64,000 nt of DNA, taken from an uncultured Olsenella sp. (lineage in GTDB: Bacteria > Actinomycetota > Coriobacteriia > Coriobacteriales > Atopobiaceae). Positions 45,728 through 54,353 of this stretch are shown here, piece by piece. The notes under the pieces were generated by a model. The model was not told the DNA's origin. It saw only the letters and a program-made list of their open reading frames with translations, and did no database searches. Both the position numbers and the translations under genes were made by a program. Positions within the stretch are counted from its first letter, which is position 1, and each line of letters begins with the position of its first letter. The DNA lies in assembly GCA_949291295.1 (NCBI GenBank), contig CASEVE010000004.1, forward strand, positions 1 to 64,000, given 5' to 3'.

Positions 45728-47823
45728 GCGGACGCGTTGTCTCCAAAGAGCGTGCCGACAGCGCGCTTCTCTCCATGGTGCCGCCGCGAGACTACGAGAC
45801 ATGGAAGAACATTGGCATCAGCTATAAGGCGGCTGGCGGGGACGTCGACACCTTTCTTCGATGGTCATCCTCCGACCCAGACAACTACGATGAGGCACAG
45901 GCGCGCCGGCTCTTCGAGCATGTGAGCGAGAACGGGCGCATCACCGCGGGGACGCTCTTCTGGCACGCAAAGCGTGCAGGCTGGGTGGAGGATGCCTCCG
46001 ACAGCTCTGTTATCCAGGCTCCTTCGGCCGCCCAACCCTCCGCCATGGACCTCTCTCCGGTGCAGCAGGCCGTGGCACAGCTCGTGGCGCTCTTCGAGCC
46101 GGGCGAGTACGTGAATCTCTCCGTGCGGGCGAATTGGTCGGAGAAGCGTTGCAAGTGGGAGCCCGCGGATGGCGGCACGTGCTATGAGCGGGACGACCTC
46201 ATTGCGCGCCTGCAGAGCGAAGGCTTTGGAGGCGTGCTCGACGGATACGAGCCTGAGGCGGGGATATGGGTCTGCCAGAACCCCACCAACGGGGCGGGGC
46301 GCGGCAAGGGAAGGACAACGGCGTGGAGACACGCCCTCATAGAGAGCGACGAGATTCCCGTCGACGAGCAGATTCGCATCATGAGCGAGCTCGACCTGCC
46401 CATCACGGCGCTGACCAAAAGCGGCGGGAAGTCCGTTCACGCCTTGGTGCGCGTGGAGGCGGACAGGCCCAACCACTATGAGGATCGCGTGCGGCTGCTG
46501 CACGAGCTCTGCGACGCCGCTGGGCTCAAGGTTGACGCCGCCAACAAAGACGCGAGCCGCCTCACGAGGCTGGCGGGGGCGAGCCGAGGGACGGAACGAC
46601 AGTCGCTTCTCGGCACGGACATGGGTGCGCGGGACTTCCACAGCTGGGCGGAGGCGCATCGTCCTCATGCTGGTGACCAGGACGCCGAAGAGTCGAAGGA
46701 CGTCGCCGCGCGCTTCGAGAACTTGTTTATTCCCATGCCGTCCGAGTTGCAGGAGCTTCCGCCCGTGCTGATCGAGAACACCTTTCGGAAGCAGGGCATC
46801 ATGCTTGTCGGCGCGGCGCCCAAGGTCGGTAAGACATTCCTTGCCGCGCAAATGGTCGTTGCCTTTGCGACGGGCACGGGTCTTCTCGGGTTCGAGTTCA
46901 CGCAGTGCGGGAGGATTCTCGTGGTGAACTCTGAGATGAACCAGGCGGAGTATGTGAACCGCATCGTCGAGGCATCTCTCGCCTCTGGGATTGCTGCTGA
47001 TGTTGCTTCGCATGTGCGAATTGCCCACACGGACGATAGCCCGGAGATGACGGTCAAGGACATCGCTGAGGTAGTCTGCGGAAGCGGTTATCGTCCTGAC
47101 GTTGTCATCATTGACCCAATCTACCCGTTGTTCGCGGGTGACGAGAACAGCAACGCTGACGCGAGGACAACGCTCGGATACCTCAAGATGATTGCAAGCA
47201 AGACCGGCGCGGGCGTCATCTACATGCATCACTTCAGCAAGGGGCCGCAGGACCTCAAGGAGGCTCGCGACCGCGTGAGTGGGGCGGGCACCCTGGGGCG
47301 CAACTACAGCGCGATGTGGTCGCTCACCGAGCTCGCCCCGAGCGAGGAGGACGTGGCAGACCTGCCCGATGGCGCCGTTGTGGTGCGTGTGTCGACCGAC
47401 CTGCGCAGCTTCAAAAAGTCGAAGGCCAATAAGAACCTCGACTTCAACGCTGTGCGCATCGACGGCATGTTCCTTCGGGATGACAACGGCAAGTTCGACA
47501 AGGCACCCACGCGCGAGGCCGCTCGGCGCGCCGAGGCGAGCAAGAAGACCGCGCAGAAGGAGAAGCGCAAGGAGAAGGCGCGCAAGAGAATCAAAGATCT
47601 TCTCGACAAGAACGGCGGTGAACCCGTGCCCTTCTCGACGGTGCAGAATGTTACGGCGCTCTCACCAAACACCATCAAGGATTACCTCATCGACTTTGAT
47701 GAGTATCAGCTTGTGAAGATGCAGATGGACGGCAAGGGTCAGAAGCGCAACCACATAGCGTGGACGGCTTGGCAGCCGCCGCTTGGCACCGATTTGCTGG
47801 AGGTGGGTGGAGCCGATGAGTGA
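45724..47823 (+). CDS. Phage replication protein: PriCT_2-like plus RepA-type AAA ATPase
   Basis: A 699-residue protein likely to load or unwind DNA at the phage origin. The first 90 residues match a primase C-terminal 2 type domain (YETWKNIGISYKAAGGD...LFWHAKRAGW). A middle region follows. The RecA-like ATPase starts with Walker A GAAPKVGKT at about 362 and has Walker B VVIIDPIYP near 459, then a conserved YMHHFSKG. The C-terminus has a Lys-rich coiled coil and a possible small winged helix (LSPNTIKDYL). ATG 45724 overlaps the small ORF's stop. Confidence 0.82.
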   Translation: MSGRVVSKERADSALLSMVPPRDYETWKNIGISYKAAGGDVDTFLRWSSSDPDNYDEAQARRLFEHVSENGRITAGTLFWHAKRAGWVEDASDSSVIQAPSAAQPSAMDLSPVQQAVAQLVALFEPGEYVNLSVRANWSEKRCKWEPADGGTCYERDDLIARLQSEGFGGVLDGYEPEAGIWVCQNPTNGAGRGKGRTTAWRHALIESDEIPVDEQIRIMSELDLPITALTKSGGKSVHALVRVEADRPNHYEDRVRLLHELCDAAGLKVDAANKDASRLTRLAGASRGTERQSLLGTDMGARDFHSWAEAHRPHAGDQDAEESKDVAARFENLFIPMPSELQELPPVLIENTFRKQGIMLVGAAPKVGKTFLAAQMVVAFATGTGLLGFEFTQCGRILVVNSEMNQAEYVNRIVEASLASGIAADVASHVRIAHTDDSPEMTVKDIAEVVCGSGYRPDVVIIDPIYPLFAGDENSNADARTTLGYLKMIASKTGAGVIYMHHFSKGPQDLKEARDRVSGAGTLGRNYSAMWSLTELAPSEEDVADLPDGAVVVRVSTDLRSFKKSKANKNLDFNAVRIDGMFLRDDNGKFDKAPTREAARRAEASKKTAQKEKRKEKARKRIKDLLDKNGGEPVPFSTVQNVTALSPNTIKDYLIDFDEYQLVKMQMDGKGQKRNHIAWTAWQPPLGTDLLEVGGADE

Positions 47824-48004
47824 CTCGAAAGCCTGCCAGGGAAAGCTCAGAGATTGTCAAGCTCGTCAATTGACAGGCAGTCGGTGCGGGAAAGCTAGGC
47901 AATCAACACCTATAGAAAGGTTGCTTGACAACCTTTTCTATGGCGTTGATTCCCGCGCCTCGCTTTCACAGGTTCTGATGGGCTTTGCGGGGTCGGCCCA
48001 ATGA
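47816..48004 (+). CDS. Small coupled ORF, 62 residues
   Basis: Starts inside the replication gene (eight-base overlap) and ends at a TGA overlapping the next start (ATGA at 48001). The product is MSDSKACQGKLRDCQARQ..., basic, with three Cys. Its DNA contains two hairpins and is lower in GC than its neighbours. Either it is a real coupled peptide or the region is mainly regulatory. Confidence 0.45.
   Translation: MSDSKACQGKLRDCQARQLTGSRCGKARQSTPIERLLDNLFYGVDSRASLSQVLMGFAGSAQ
47855..47941 (+). promoter_or_regulatory. Two hairpins within the small ORF
   Basis: TGTCAA/TTGACA arms lie at 47855-47860 and 47870-47875. A stronger stem is formed by ATAGAAAGGTTG (47912-47923) and CAACCTTTTCTAT (47929-47941), with one bulged base and a five-base loop. 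They could be an operator, an RNA switch or part of an origin. Confidence 0.4.
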
Positions 48005-48411
48005 GCGCGTGGACGACCGGACAGAACGACGTGATCCGTGAGCTGGGGCACCGGGGCGCTGCGGTGGTGCGCGAGGAAATTCGTAGGCGCTACGGCGTGG
48101 AGAGGACCGTCCGAGCCATCGAAATGCAGGCGTCGCGAATCCACGCGAGTCTGAGGGTGCTAGAGGTGTGCCCGCAGTGCGGTGCCGTTGGGGTGCGACT
48201 GAACCGCCAGAGCGGGATGTGTCCACGCTGCACGGAGGAAGCGCACGTTGCCGAGGAGAGGGCGTTCAACGAGATCTTGCGCCGCGAGGCGGAAGGGTGC
48301 GAGGAAGGCCCGGAGATTGAGGCGGCGCGCCGGGAGTATGCGCGACTGCGGCAGCAGAACTCGCGGCTCATGCGCAAGCACGGGCTCAAGGGCAAGCGTG
48401 AGCGTGAGTGA
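48001..48411 (+). CDS. Phage zinc-ribbon protein
   Basis: A 136-residue protein. The N-terminal half looks like a helix-turn-helix (NDVIRELGHRGAAVVREEIRRRYGVERTVRAIEMQASRI), resembling motifs for DNA binding. CPQCG...GMCPRC forms a zinc ribbon, followed by a basic coiled coil. It starts at the ATGA overlap with the previous small frame. It is likely an early phage DNA-binding protein or regulator. Confidence 0.65.
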   Translation: MSAWTTGQNDVIRELGHRGAAVVREEIRRRYGVERTVRAIEMQASRIHASLRVLEVCPQCGAVGVRLNRQSGMCPRCTEEAHVAEERAFNEILRREAEGCEEGPEIEAARREYARLRQQNSRLMRKHGLKGKRERE

Positions 48412-48416
48412 GGCAC

Positions 48417-49403
48417 CTATAGCTCCGGAAGGATTCTTGGAGTTGGATTGTCTGAGCGATACTGAGCGCGGACTTCTTCGAAGAGGCGCTCGCGCTCCTC
48501 CAGCGCAAGCCCGTGGGGAGCGAAGTAGTCCTTATCTTTGCAGACCCAGTCCCTGATCTTCTGGATGTAGAGGTCTTCGGAGCGCGGGACGAACTCGATA
48601 AATCGTGGCACGGAGGAGTAGAACTTGCGGTAGTGATACTTGCAGTCGAAGAGCTTCCAACCGGACCAATACGCCGGCAGGTCGATATCGATGTGGTTGT
48701 CCCACGTCCGCCAGACCCATATCTCCCGCTTGTCGAAGTCGAGGTGGAGAGATCCCATGAGGAACTCGTCATCATCGCGGACGAGGGGCGAAGGCCGCAG
48801 GTGGTCGAGAAGCCTTCCTATGCGACCCTCGACGGTGAGCATGGCCTCCGGTTCGCTCTCGCACGTGAATGCTGCTAGTATCTCGCCCTTTGACAGAACA
48901 GAAAGGGTCGATGATCCCGAGTACCGTTTGTCGGGGATATCGAAGAGGAACTTGTCGATGTACCAGTCCAGATCGGAAGGGCACTCCTTGTATTTGCAGT
49001 CAATCTCCTCGAGCTTGTCACCCGTGACTCCGGCATAGCGGGCAATCTGCGCCAGCTCTCCCCATGACCACTCGACTGTCCATCCCCTCCAGGTGTACTC
49101 GAGCAGCCTGAGGTACGTCTCGAGCCAGAGGATATCGCATTCGATGTCTTCCCCGCCGTATAGAATCAGGTGTCGGCTATCTAGGTCGATGCAGCAGCCG
49201 CCCTCCGCCCACGCGTTATCGAGCCACCATCCGTTTTGGGGATCGCCGTCATCCTCGTAGCCTCCCCGCCAGTCGCGGACTTCGAGTAGGGCGTGCTTGG
49301 GTCCCCAGAACATTAGCGCGTCCATGAACTGCGCTGCCCCATGGGAGTAGTAGACGTGGCACTTGCCACTCTCGATGACCGCTGCATTTGCCCGTGAGCC
49401 CAT
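48417..49403 (-). CDS. Unknown reverse-strand cargo gene (moron-like)
   Basis: A 328-residue protein read against the phage genes around it. The N-terminus (GSRANAAVIESGKCHVYYSHGAAQ, FWGPKHAL, WAEGGCCIDLDSRHLILYGGE, WRGWTVEWSW) resembles an uncharacterised family I recall from Streptomyces and relatives. Their function is unknown to me. The C-terminal half is Trp/Asp-rich with no recognised domain. It lies between the replication and packaging modules, a frequent site for accessory genes such as superinfection exclusion or anti-defence factors. Confidence 0.7.
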   Translation of the reverse strand: MGSRANAAVIESGKCHVYYSHGAAQFMDALMFWGPKHALLEVRDWRGGYEDDGDPQNGWWLDNAWAEGGCCIDLDSRHLILYGGEDIECDILWLETYLRLLEYTWRGWTVEWSWGELAQIARYAGVTGDKLEEIDCKYKECPSDLDWYIDKFLFDIPDKRYSGSSTLSVLSKGEILAAFTCESEPEAMLTVEGRIGRLLDHLRPSPLVRDDDEFLMGSLHLDFDKREIWVWRTWDNHIDIDLPAYWSGWKLFDCKYHYRKFYSSVPRFIEFVPRSEDLYIQKIRDWVCKDKDYFAPHGLALEERERLFEEVRAQYRSDNPTPRILPEL

Positions 49404-49522
49404 GCAACCTCCTCCGATGGCTGGATTGAAGGTTGATGCTCACATCATACCAGCGTTTTGTGACATCTCCGGACAATGAGCCTGTACGAATGCAGGCTTG
49501 TCACGGAGGGAGGCGTCCGGCA

Positions 49523-49948
49523 ATGAGACCGAAACTCACCGAGGAGCTCATAGAGCAGATGACCGAGCTCAAGGGCGATGGTCTCTCCAACAAGGACATC
49601 TGCCGGGCGGTGGGTATTCACGAGGCTACGCTGTACCGCTGGCTTTCTAAGCCGAGCGGGAGGCTGCATCGCGCGTTAGGCGAGTCGCTAAAAAAGGCAG
49701 AAGCTGACTACAAGCGGACGCTGCTCACCACCATCCGCGAGGCGGCCACCAAGAAGAACGGCCAGTGGACCGCAGCCGCTTGGCTCCTGGAACGCAAGTA
49801 TCCCGACGAGTACGCGCAGACAACCCGCGACAAGGGCGAGCGCGCCGAGGCGGCTCCTCAGATTGTGCTCGGCGTGGCGGTTGGCGCTGCGAAGCCGAAG
49901 GCCGATGAGGACGAGCTTGAGGGCGAGGCGGGCGGTGCCGATGGTTAG
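49523..49948 (+). CDS. Terminase small subunit
   Basis: A 141-residue DNA-recognition subunit of the packaging motor. It has an HTH (LTEELIEQMTELKGDGLSNKDICRAVGIHEATLYRWL) and the common NGQWTAAAWLLERKYPDEY segment. ATG 49523 follows ACGGAGGG. It overlaps the large subunit by eight bases. Confidence 0.85.
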   Translation: MRPKLTEELIEQMTELKGDGLSNKDICRAVGIHEATLYRWLSKPSGRLHRALGESLKKAEADYKRTLLTTIREAATKKNGQWTAAAWLLERKYPDEYAQTTRDKGERAEAAPQIVLGVAVGAAKPKADEDELEGEAGGADG

Positions 49949-51218
49949 CGCCGCCGACCTGTGCATCCCGCGCTTCCACGATGTGCTCGGCGACGTGATG
50001 GCACATGGGCACACGCACTACTGGCTGCACGGTGGCCGAGGGAGCACGAAGTCGAGCTTCATCAGCCTGTGCATCGTTCTTCTCGTTGTGGCTTTTCCTT
50101 ATGCGAACGCGTGCGTGGTGCGGCGCTTCTCCAACACGCTGCGTGACTCGGTGTACCAGCAGGTGCTCTGGGCGATCGAGGCGCTGGGGCTCTCGGCGTA
50201 CTTCAAAACGAAGCTCTCGCCGATGGAGATCGTCTACCTGCCCACGGGGCAGCGCGTCGTCTTCCGGGGCGCCGACGATCCGCTCAAGCTCAAGGGCGTG
50301 AAGTTCACGCGCGGCTACTGCGCCGTGACGTGGTTCGAGGAGCTCGACCAGTTCGACGGCATCGAGGCGGTTCGCTCCATTCTCAACTCGCTCCGCCGCG
50401 GCGGCGAGGACTTCTGGATCTTCTACAGCTACAACCCGCCCAAGACGATGTGGAGCTGGGTGAACGTGGAGTGCATCGAGCGCAGGCGGCGGGCGGACAC
50501 GCTCGTTAGGCGCTCTTCGTACCTCGACGTGGTGGAGACGCGGCCAGGGTGGCTCGGCGCGCTCTTCATCGAGGAGGCGGAGTACCTGCACGAGGAGAAC
50601 GAGCGCGCATGGCGCTGGGAATACCTCGGCGAGGTGACCGGGACGGGCGGCGCGGTCTTCGACAACATCGTGGAGGCCAGGCTCACCGACGAGCGTGTGC
50701 GGGGCTTCGAGCGGGTGCGAAACGGCGTCGACTGGGGATGGTTCCCCGACCCGTGGCGCTTCGTGCGCTGCGGCTGGGAGCCGGGCGCGCGCAGGCTCAC
50801 CGTCTTTGAGGAGCACTCGGCCAACAAGACGATGCCCGCCGACACGGGCCGCATCGTGGTGGACGCGCTCACCTACGCCGACGAGCCGGGCGCGGAGCCC
50901 TACTTCCACGACCAGCTGGTGTGGTGCGATGACACGCCCGACTCCAAGATGCAGATGGCGGTCTGGCGGCGCGAGCTCGGCATACGCGTGCACCCGGCGC
51001 GGAAGGCGCGGATGCGCAGGCTCTCCTACGACTGGCTGGCGGGCCTGCGAGAGATTGTCATCGACCCTGCGCGGTGTCCGCGGACGTTCGAGGAGTTCAC
51101 CTGCAAGGAGTTCCTGCGCGACCGCGACGGGCGCTGGATCGACGAGATCCCCGACGGTGATGACCATTCCATCGACGCGGTGCGCTACGCAATGATGGAC
51201 GACGTGCTGAGGGGGTGA
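49941..51218 (+). CDS. Terminase large subunit (PBSX/XtmB type)
   Basis: ATPase and nuclease that cuts and packages phage DNA. In 425 residues it shows the N-terminal Walker-type HGGRGSTKSSF, Walker B-like VTWFEELDQFDG, and the motif III-like YSYNPPKTMWSW. Later RVRNGVDWGWFPDPWRFV begins the nuclease domain, with conserved Asp residues (DDTPDSK, DDHSIDAVRY). ATG 49941 was chosen because the longer frame overlaps the small subunit extensively. Confidence 0.9.
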   Translation: MVSAADLCIPRFHDVLGDVMAHGHTHYWLHGGRGSTKSSFISLCIVLLVVAFPYANACVVRRFSNTLRDSVYQQVLWAIEALGLSAYFKTKLSPMEIVYLPTGQRVVFRGADDPLKLKGVKFTRGYCAVTWFEELDQFDGIEAVRSILNSLRRGGEDFWIFYSYNPPKTMWSWVNVECIERRRRADTLVRRSSYLDVVETRPGWLGALFIEEAEYLHEENERAWRWEYLGEVTGTGGAVFDNIVEARLTDERVRGFERVRNGVDWGWFPDPWRFVRCGWEPGARRLTVFEEHSANKTMPADTGRIVVDALTYADEPGAEPYFHDQLVWCDDTPDSKMQMAVWRRELGIRVHPARKARMRRLSYDWLAGLREIVIDPARCPRTFEEFTCKEFLRDRDGRWIDEIPDGDDHSIDAVRYAMMDDVLRG

Positions 51219-51508
51219 CGGGTGTGTTTCTCGGCATATTCAGCTACCAACTGAAAACGCAAGGTGACGGACGTTTTTCTCGGTGCGTTTTGCACTTGAA
51301 CCGTGAGGAGCGCGGCGGATGCGGGGAGCTGGGGATGTTCGGGCGGGTTTCTCGGCATCTAAAGCTAAAGCGCGTGGCGTATGGGATGGATGTGCGGCGG
51401 CGTGTGGCGGAGGCGGCGCGTTCTTCTCGCCAAGCGAAAGAAAAGGAGCGGGGGCTGGAGGAGCTGCCAGGAGAGCCGGTTGGATGCGGGCGATGGAGGG
51501 CGATGTAG
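51215..51508 (+). CDS. Small hypothetical phage ORF, 97 residues
   Basis: The GTG overlaps the terminase stop (GTGA), and the TAG directly precedes the portal ATG, so it fills the gap exactly. The product is basic with no recognised domain. The DNA carries several TTTCTCGG motifs. It may instead be a non-coding spacer. Confidence 0.4.
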   Translation: MTGVFLGIFSYQLKTQGDGRFSRCVLHLNREERGGCGELGMFGRVSRHLKLKRVAYGMDVRRRVAEAARSSRQAKEKERGLEELPGEPVGCGRWRAM

Positions 51509-52963
51509 ATGGCACAGACGTACGAGGAGGAGTACTGGGTGCCCGAGCACGTGCGAGAGTACCTGCGGGCGCTTGGGTTTGTGCTGCCCTTGGAGGCGAT
51601 GGAGCCGCATATTCGCTCGTGGCACGAGTGGATGCAGGCGTGCGGGTCGTTCTACGACTACAAGGACACTGATGGTGTGGGACGCCTGTACGAGGTGCAT
51701 AGGCGCTCGATTCATCCGGCGATGCGGGTATGCTGGGAGTGGGGGTCGCTGCTGCTGAACGACAAGACGCAGGTGGTGTGCGGGACGCAGGAGTGCACGG
51801 ACTGGCTCGAGGGGTTTCTCGCCCAAAGCGGCTTCATGGCGGCGGCACAGGCAACCGTGGTCAAGGCATTTGGCATGGGGACGGGCGCGTGGGCGCTCTG
51901 GGTGGACGCGGATGCGGGGAGCGTGCGCATTAGGCACTACGACGCACGCATGGTGATACCGCTCACGTGGGACGAGGAGGGCGTGACGGAGTGCGCGTTC
52001 GTCACGCGGGCGTTCTGGCGGGGGCGCGCGGTCGACCAGCTGCAGATGCACCTCAAGGGTGCTGGGACGGACTTCTCGGCCGCTTTGTCCTTCTCGCCTA
52101 ATGAGAGCGTGGGGAGGGGCGGTTATCGGATCGTCACGGTGTGCTTTGACGAGCACGGCAACGAGGTCGCGCCTGCGGGCGTGTGCCCCGTGTACGAGAC
52201 GGGCTCTCCCTATCCCACCTTCGCCATCGTGAAGCCGGCCGTGGACAATACGCGCGTGGACATGAGCCCGTACGGGCAGAGCGTGTTCGCGGACGCGGTG
52301 GACGCTATCCAGGCGGTGGACCTCGCCTTCGACGCGATGATCTCGGAGATCGACAACGGCAAGATGCGGGTGTTCCTGAGTGACGTGATGTTCGACCAGG
52401 AAACGGACGGCAGGGGGCGCAAGGTCTCGATACCGTTTGGGCGGCAGGACTGCACCGTGTTCCGGAAGGTGATGAGCACGGAGGACACGATTCAGGAGTT
52501 TGCGCCGGCGCTGAGGACCGACGCTCAGGTGAGGGCTTTCAGGTGCGCGCTGCAGATGCTCGGCGACCTGACGGGCTTCGGCCTGGGGTACTTCGACTTC
52601 GACGGAGCGGGGTACGTGAAGACCGCGACGGAGGTCTCGGCGGACAACTCGGCGCTGATGCGCAACATCCGCAGGCACGAGCATGCGCTGGAGGGCGCTA
52701 TCGCTGGGATATGCAGGGCCGTCATGGCGGCTTCGCGCTCGCTCGGGGTCGAGCTCCCGGACGAGGGTGAGGTGCGCGTCACGTTCGACGACAGCATCAT
52801 CACGGACACGAGCGCCGAGAAGCGCCAGGACATGGCCGAGGTGGGCGTCACCATGAACGCCTGGGAGTATCGGCAGAAGTGGTACGGCGAGGACGAGAAG
52901 ACGGCCAAGGCGCGTGCCCGTGGGCTCGCGAGGGGCAAGGCTTCCAATGGTGAGGATACCTAG
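51509..52963 (+). CDS. Phage portal protein (SPP1 gp6-like)
   Basis: Forms the ring through which DNA enters the capsid. The 484-residue protein has a typical portal layout: an N-terminal wing region, the segment SPYGQSVFADAVDAIQAVDLAFDAMISEI, then a helical crown with EYRQKWYGEDEKTAKARA. It lies directly after the terminase, as expected. ATG 51509 follows TGGAGGG. It shares its stop region with the convergent gene that follows. Confidence 0.87.
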   Translation: MAQTYEEEYWVPEHVREYLRALGFVLPLEAMEPHIRSWHEWMQACGSFYDYKDTDGVGRLYEVHRRSIHPAMRVCWEWGSLLLNDKTQVVCGTQECTDWLEGFLAQSGFMAAAQATVVKAFGMGTGAWALWVDADAGSVRIRHYDARMVIPLTWDEEGVTECAFVTRAFWRGRAVDQLQMHLKGAGTDFSAALSFSPNESVGRGGYRIVTVCFDEHGNEVAPAGVCPVYETGSPYPTFAIVKPAVDNTRVDMSPYGQSVFADAVDAIQAVDLAFDAMISEIDNGKMRVFLSDVMFDQETDGRGRKVSIPFGRQDCTVFRKVMSTEDTIQEFAPALRTDAQVRAFRCALQMLGDLTGFGLGYFDFDGAGYVKTATEVSADNSALMRNIRRHEHALEGAIAGICRAVMAASRSLGVELPDEGEVRVTFDDSIITDTSAEKRQDMAEVGVTMNAWEYRQKWYGEDEKTAKARARGLARGKASNGEDT

Positions 52964-53523
52964 CGTTCGCTCCAGAGGAGGAAGTCGACCTTCTTTACGG
53001 GGGTGAGCCAAGCGTAGTCGGGAAGGAGCTCGTCGAAGAGCCGTATGTTCTTCTCGGCATCCTCCGTAGCCAGGTAGGTCTCGTACCAGGAGACGATCTT
53101 CCCGTACACCTCGACGGCGTTCTCGAGCTTGGCCTGCGCCGTCGTTCCCTTGAGCCTCAGGCCGAGCCTTGCGAGCACCAGGCTGTCCCATATCGGCCTG
53201 TCGGGGTGGAGCGTGGCGATCATCTTGCTGGTGAAGGACGCCTCCACATTGCCCGTGAGCTCGTTCATCTCGCGCAGCACGTCCTCGAACGCCATGGAGG
53301 GGGTGGCCTTCTCCCTCTCCATGATCGCGTAGTAGCTCGACTGCCACTCCGCGTTCCTGCGCACGCGGTAGAAGCGGTTGTAGAACCGCTGGAAGTCGGC
53401 GTCGGAGCTGACGTCGGTCTCGCGCACGGTGCGCTGTATGCGAGCGTAGTCCTCGAGCCCCCACGCCCGCACGAGGGATGACTGGATGGCCGCACGGCCG
53501 TCTATGGTGGTGGGCATGGCCAT
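52960..53523 (-). CDS. Unknown reverse-strand cargo gene, 187 residues
   Basis: Convergent with the portal gene: the stop codons overlap by four bases. The protein is helical and soluble-looking. Conserved-looking features are YNRFYRVRRNAEWQSSYY, ASFTSKMIATLHPDRPIWDSLVL, and a terminal PVKKVDFLLWS. I recall similar small proteins annotated only as hypothetical. ATG 53523 has GAGGCGAG upstream. A cargo or defence-linked role is possible but unproven. Confidence 0.65.
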   Translation of the reverse strand: MAMPTTIDGRAAIQSSLVRAWGLEDYARIQRTVRETDVSSDADFQRFYNRFYRVRRNAEWQSSYYAIMEREKATPSMAFEDVLREMNELTGNVEASFTSKMIATLHPDRPIWDSLVLARLGLRLKGTTAQAKLENAVEVYGKIVSWYETYLATEDAEKNIRLFDELLPDYAWLTPVKKVDFLLWSER

Positions 53524-54353
53524 GGGGCTCGCCTCGCTTTCGGTGGACGATTGCAGGAGCAATTGTAACGGCTGGGGCGGCGTCCGGGGTGGCATGTGGC
53601 ATCGGGTGGGCTGCCAGGAGCCCGCAGGCGCTCTCTGTGGAGCTGGCGAGTTCGGGGGTCGCAAGAGGGGCTGTCGCGGCTCTGGGACGGCTTCTGGCGG
53701 GCGCTGCTGGGCGCCGGCTGCTGGTGAAGCGGCTCGGAGACGGTGGCCGGTGACGTGCGGTGGCAGCCAGGCAACCGTTGCGGTGGGGCCTTTGACGCCC
53801 GCGCTGGCTGATGGACTGGACGGACGCGGACGGGCGCGTGACGGCAGCAGACCGGACGACCGCGCGTAGGGTGTGCGCTCGGGCCGGGCGTGACGCACGC
53901 TGACCACGCGCCCCCGTTGACCTTGCATTAGGCCGGGCGGCGGCGTAGGGCGGGCTGAGCACGCGGCCGGAAGCAGACCGCGAAGCGAGCTGCTGTAGGC
54001 GCGTATGCGAAGACCGACCGAAGCCGACGGCTGGCCGTACGGGAGACTCCCATGGGCGCGTGGGCTGCATGTGGCACGAACGGCCCGAGCGCACACCCGG
54101 AGTGTGGGCGGCCGGGCTGCGGACAACTCGAGGTTGGTAGCGCACGGCCAGGCCAGCAGCCAGGGATGGCGGCAAAATAAACTCGAGAAGAGCATACGCG
54201 CTTGTTTTGCTGGCTCACCAGCAGCGGATTATCCCGCCTGTGGAATCGCTAGTATAACCCGCCTATTGCCTCATTCTCATCGATTCTTATCGCTGGTAAA
54301 ATAGTTTGGTTATACTTATCGGTTTCTGCTTGCCTCTGCGGCAGCAGTCTGTT
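53524..54353. other. 830 bases without a supported gene, left edge of cargo
   Basis: The first 650 bases are very G/C-rich and contain only short overlapping frames. One plus-strand frame (about 53545-53753) encodes a hydrophobic, Ala/Gly-rich stretch ending RRLLVKRLGDGGR, possibly a relic. At about 54170 the composition shifts sharply to A/T-rich, and a promoter zone precedes hsdM (TAAAAT near 54296, TATACT near 54312). Confidence 0.5.

Noticed and set aside
53478..53869. Two overlapping plus-strand frames in the GC-rich gap
   Set aside because: No credible start or ribosome site. The hydrophobic stretch is noted only as a possible relic.
51365..54175. 936-residue minus-strand open frame
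   Set aside because: It is antisense to the portal gene for most of its length. Only the separate 187-residue frame at 52960-53523 looks like a protein.
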